Assembly (NCBI RefSeq): GCF_001747085.1
Contig: NZ_MDJD01000047.1
Span: 62,001-126,000 of the forward strand
Source of the DNA: Flavivirga aquatica
Lineage (GTDB): Bacteria; Bacteroidota; Bacteroidia; Flavobacteriales; Flavobacteriaceae
Length of the DNA: 64,000 bases
Direction of reading: 5' to 3'
Positions within the stretch are counted from its first letter, which is position 1. Every line of letters starts with the position of its first letter. The translations under genes and the position numbers were made by a program. The notes below the pieces were generated by a model. That model was not told where the DNA came from. It made no database searches and saw only the letters and a program-made list of their open reading frames with translations. Below, in pieces: positions 61,825-64,000 of this stretch.

Positions 61825-62175
61825 ATGAGTAACGAAAAAGAATTAGAATCTCATTTTAAATACAATGAGAATATGTGGCGTACATGGAAAACCAGAGGTG
61901 TAAACGAAGATACAGACCTTAAAGTTATTTTTAATTTTTATGCCTCAAAAAAAAAGTACATGGAATTATTAAGAGAGGAATTATCTCAATCTAATATCCC
62001 TTTTAAAATAACCCCAAAAAGAACATTTTTAATATTAAAAGGATGGGAGGTTACAGCTAATGTAACTAAAAAATGGACCTTAGAAGAGTTGCAGGGTAAA
62101 ACGGGCTATATGTATTTGTTATCAAAACAAACAGGAGTGTATTATGAAGGTTGCGGTGCTTTTATGCCAAATTAA
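61825..62175 (+). CDS. RraB-like (ribonuclease E inhibitor fold) protein
   Basis: 116 residues. The domain has LKVIFNFYASKKKYMELLRE, then ILKGWEVTANVTKKWTLEEL and the family end YYEGCGAF (normally Y(D/E)GWGA). RraB-fold proteins inhibit RNase E in proteobacteria, but most in Bacteroidota are of unknown role and often serve as immunity-like proteins. It is in line with the surrounding cluster (39-bp and 17-bp gaps). Confidence 0.7.
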   Translation: MSNEKELESHFKYNENMWRTWKTRGVNEDTDLKVIFNFYASKKKYMELLREELSQSNIPFKITPKRTFLILKGWEVTANVTKKWTLEELQGKTGYMYLLSKQTGVYYEGCGAFMPN

Positions 62176-62192
62176 TTAAAGGATAATGTATT

Positions 62193-62687
62193 ATGAACAA
62201 CACCCTAAATCACATTAAAACTAAAATTTACGACCCATGCGGGCTACAAATTTATAATTTACAAATAGAACCCGAAAGTAAGGCATACGATGCTTGTCAA
62301 TTTGAGCTTAACGGATTACATATTGTTTATCGTAATGCTAAAATTACACCTAAAAAAGTTGGGCAATTTGTAACATTTTGGAAGCGTAGTGAAGGTGAAT
62401 CTATAGAACCGTTCCAAGAAACCGATCAAATTGACTGTTATGTTATAAATGTACAAACAGAAAATAGAAACGGACAATTTGTATTTCCAAAACAGGTCTT
62501 AATTAAAAAAGGAATAATTTCAACAAATAAAAAAGAAGGAAAAAGAGGGTTTCGTGTTTATCCCATTTGGGACATTGCTAAAAATAAGCAAGCAGAACGC
62601 ACTCAAAAATGGCAGCTCGATTATTTTTTCGAAATAAACGACTCAACCAACTTTAAACAAGTTAAGGCATTATATGCAATAAAATAA
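62193..62687 (+). CDS. MepB-family protein
   Basis: 164 residues. The order EPESKAYDACQFELNGLHIV, AKITPKKVGQFVTFWKRSEG, then DYFFEIN near the C-terminus matches the MepB family found in Firmicutes and Bacteroidota. The function is not known; in Staphylococcus the family name comes from a gene beside the mepA multidrug pump. It ends the accessory cluster, 46 bp before the convergent transporter-protein gene. Confidence 0.8.
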   Translation: MNNTLNHIKTKIYDPCGLQIYNLQIEPESKAYDACQFELNGLHIVYRNAKITPKKVGQFVTFWKRSEGESIEPFQETDQIDCYVINVQTENRNGQFVFPKQVLIKKGIISTNKKEGKRGFRVYPIWDIAKNKQAERTQKWQLDYFFEINDSTNFKQVKALYAIK

Positions 62688-62733
62688 AACCATAAATAAG
62701 CATGTTAGCTAATAAAAAGAAAAGTATAACGCG

Positions 62734-64000
62734 TTAGTTTTTCTTAACACGTTTTAGATCTAATAAATTAGTTGGATTTATACCCAAACCTTTAACATTT
62801 TCCCCAGTAAAACGTACAACTTCATCGTAAAATAAAGGAATAATAGGTGCTTTACTCATAACTAAAGAATCCATTTTAGTATAAAGTAGCTCTCTACGTT
62901 TAGTAGAAGTTTCGGTAAAAGCTTGTTGGTACCATAAATCAAATAGGTCGCTTTTAAAATGCGTGTAATTAGGGCCGTTAGGCGCAAAGTTTTTACTGTA
63001 ATACAAAGATAAATAGTTTTCGGCATCAGGATAATCTGCAACCCAACTAGCTCTAAATAAATCCAGTTGTCCGTTAGCTTTAGCATCTTTTAAGGTTGCA
63101 GCAGGAATAACATCTACATTAACAATAAGTCCTGTTTTTTGAAGCTCACGTTGTATATATTCGCAAAAACTTAAGTAATTACTAATAGTTGTAATGGTTA
63201 TTTCTGGCGTTTTATTACCTGTTTTATCTTTAAATTGTTCTACTAATTGTTTTGCTTTTTCTGGCTGATAATTATAACCAATAGAGGCACTATAACCAGG
63301 TAAGCCTTTAGGTATAAAACCACCATGAGCAGGAATACCAATGCCGTTGCGTAGGTATATCATCATTTTTTTTCTGTCAAAGCCATAGTTAACAGCTTTT
63401 CTAAGTAATTCAGATTGAATTTCTGGTATATCGGAATCCATATAAAATGCCAAATATTCTGTGTTTAAATAAGGGCCACGAATCATATTTTTACTTTCCG
63501 CATATTTAGGTTTTAGATTGCCATTAGCAGTTAAAATTTCATCTTTGTAAGATGCATCTAAACCAGAAACAAAATCAATATTACCCTGTGCAAATTGTAA
63601 AAATTCACTTTGTTTATCTGGCAAAAAGGTAATCGCAATAGCTTCAAGATATGGTAGAGAATTTCCATTGGTATCTTTTTCAAAATAAGCAGTATTTTTT
63701 CTAAAAACGAGTTTTATATTTTCTTCCCAACGCTTAAACTTAAAAGGTCCCGTACCAATAGGATGCGCTCTAAAATCAGATTTATAATAGCTAACAATTT
63801 CTTTAGGTACTACAGAACAGTATTTCATAGTTAGTAGTCCTAAAAAAGCTGGAAAAGCTTGTTTTAATTGAATTTGAAATAGTGTGTCGTTAATCGCCTT
63901 AAAATGATCAACTTTTTTTAAAACCCAACTTCCTGGAGAAGCCACTTTTTTGTCTATTAACCGGTTAAAACTATATACAAAATCTGAAGCTTTTACAGTT
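62734..64000 (-). CDS. Family 5 extracellular solute-binding protein (peptide ABC transporter), 5' end outside the window
   Basis: An open frame of about 420 codons runs from the UAA at 62734 through the right window edge; the GTG at 63945 is not the true start, because the frame continues upstream as VKASDFVYSFNRLIDKKV, the canonical SBP5 'tA.DfvySf.Rl.dp' segment. Other landmarks are YKSDFRAHPIGTGPFKFKRW, FDRKKMMIYLRNGIGIPAHG and DLFRASWVADYPDAENYLSLYY with PIIPLFYDE near the end. It should capture oligopeptides or similar in the periplasm. The N-terminus, probably including a lipoprotein signal, is missing. Confidence 0.88.
   Translation of the reverse strand, partial: TVKASDFVYSFNRLIDKKVASPGSWVLKKVDHFKAINDTLFQIQLKQAFPAFLGLLTMKYCSVVPKEIVSYYKSDFRAHPIGTGPFKFKRWEENIKLVFRKNTAYFEKDTNGNSLPYLEAIAITFLPDKQSEFLQFAQGNIDFVSGLDASYKDEILTANGNLKPKYAESKNMIRGPYLNTEYLAFYMDSDIPEIQSELLRKAVNYGFDRKKMMIYLRNGIGIPAHGGFIPKGLPGYSASIGYNYQPEKAKQLVEQFKDKTGNKTPEITITTISNYLSFCEYIQRELQKTGLIVNVDVIPAATLKDAKANGQLDLFRASWVADYPDAENYLSLYYSKNFAPNGPNYTHFKSDLFDLWYQQAFTETSTKRRELLYTKMDSLVMSKAPIIPLFYDEVVRFTGENVKGLGINPTNLLDLKRVKKN

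Noticed and set aside
1-64000. CRISPR array, tRNA or rRNA genes
   Set aside because: No regularly spaced direct repeats, no tRNA cloverleaf pattern and no rRNA-like conserved segment were seen on reading the intergenic regions.

Overview
The window looks like chromosomal DNA of a marine-type Flavobacteriaceae (Bacteroidota). The DNA is AT-rich. Many intergenic gaps carry the Bacteroidota -7 element TAnnTTTG. Several secreted proteins end in a type IX secretion (T9SS) C-terminal sorting domain, and families such as DUF4199, the GlmU-like transferase, YHYH/SCO lipoproteins and TssD (PF17642-like Hcp) are characteristic of the phylum. I cannot name the genus from sequence alone. No rRNA, tRNA or CRISPR array was seen.

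Layout. 1-12.3 kb: a partial TetR regulator, a large BNR/VPS10-type secreted beta-propeller protein, a VWA protein paired with a MoxR/ChlI-like AAA+ ATPase, a hybrid histidine kinase with a periplasmic solute-binding-type sensor, and M1 and M28 secreted peptidases with a small DUF6265-type protein. 12.3-20.7 kb: a fatty-acid beta-oxidation block read leftward: fadD-like acyl-CoA ligase, then a MarR-type repressor with a perfect palindromic operator over its own promoter, then a FadB/FadN-type fusion enzyme, thiolase and acyl-CoA dehydrogenase. A degenerate four-helix-bundle (S23-type) ORF sits inside this operon. 20.9-21.4 kb: an internally deleted IS1182-like element that landed in the loop of a transcription terminator. 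21.5-26.9 kb: a T9SS-exported protein and full-length purL. 27-31.8 kb: a repeat-rich gap, an LRR-kinase fusion, an ART-fold-like protein with a 57-aa partner (toxin-antitoxin-like), and a coiled-coil membrane protein split by an in-frame UAG. 31.8-39 kb: secreted nuclease, G8-domain beta-helix protein and another beta-helix protein, all T9SS-type, suggesting breakdown of extracellular polymers. 39.1-47.2 kb: an rRNA m5C methyltransferase and two ECF sigma modules. 47.5-54.5 kb: housekeeping genes (MsbA-like ABC exporter, phosphohexomutase, GT2, DUF4199, L31 type B, GlmU-like). 54.6-56.5 kb: decayed genes. 56.8-62.7 kb: an accessory rightward cluster opened by an Hcp/TssD variant and filled with effector-like and immunity-like genes. 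The window ends in a partial family 5 solute-binding protein gene.

Two systems stand out. First, the ECF sigma gene at 40.4 kb is followed by three transcription units, each preceded by GCAAGTT-N13-GCATCTAA with identical spacing. This looks like a small ECF regulon covering a membrane anti-sigma-like protein, a Spy-like protein, an EF-hand protein, and a YHYH/MORN/SCO lipoprotein operon. Second, the TssD-led island (56.8-62.7 kb) has no other T6SS core genes and looks like an orphan Hcp effector/immunity island. It contains a 377-aa protein of a family I cannot assign, a 3-TM candidate immunity protein and a Cys-His-Asp (transglutaminase-like) protein. All functional links between neighbours are inference from gene order unless a motif is quoted.
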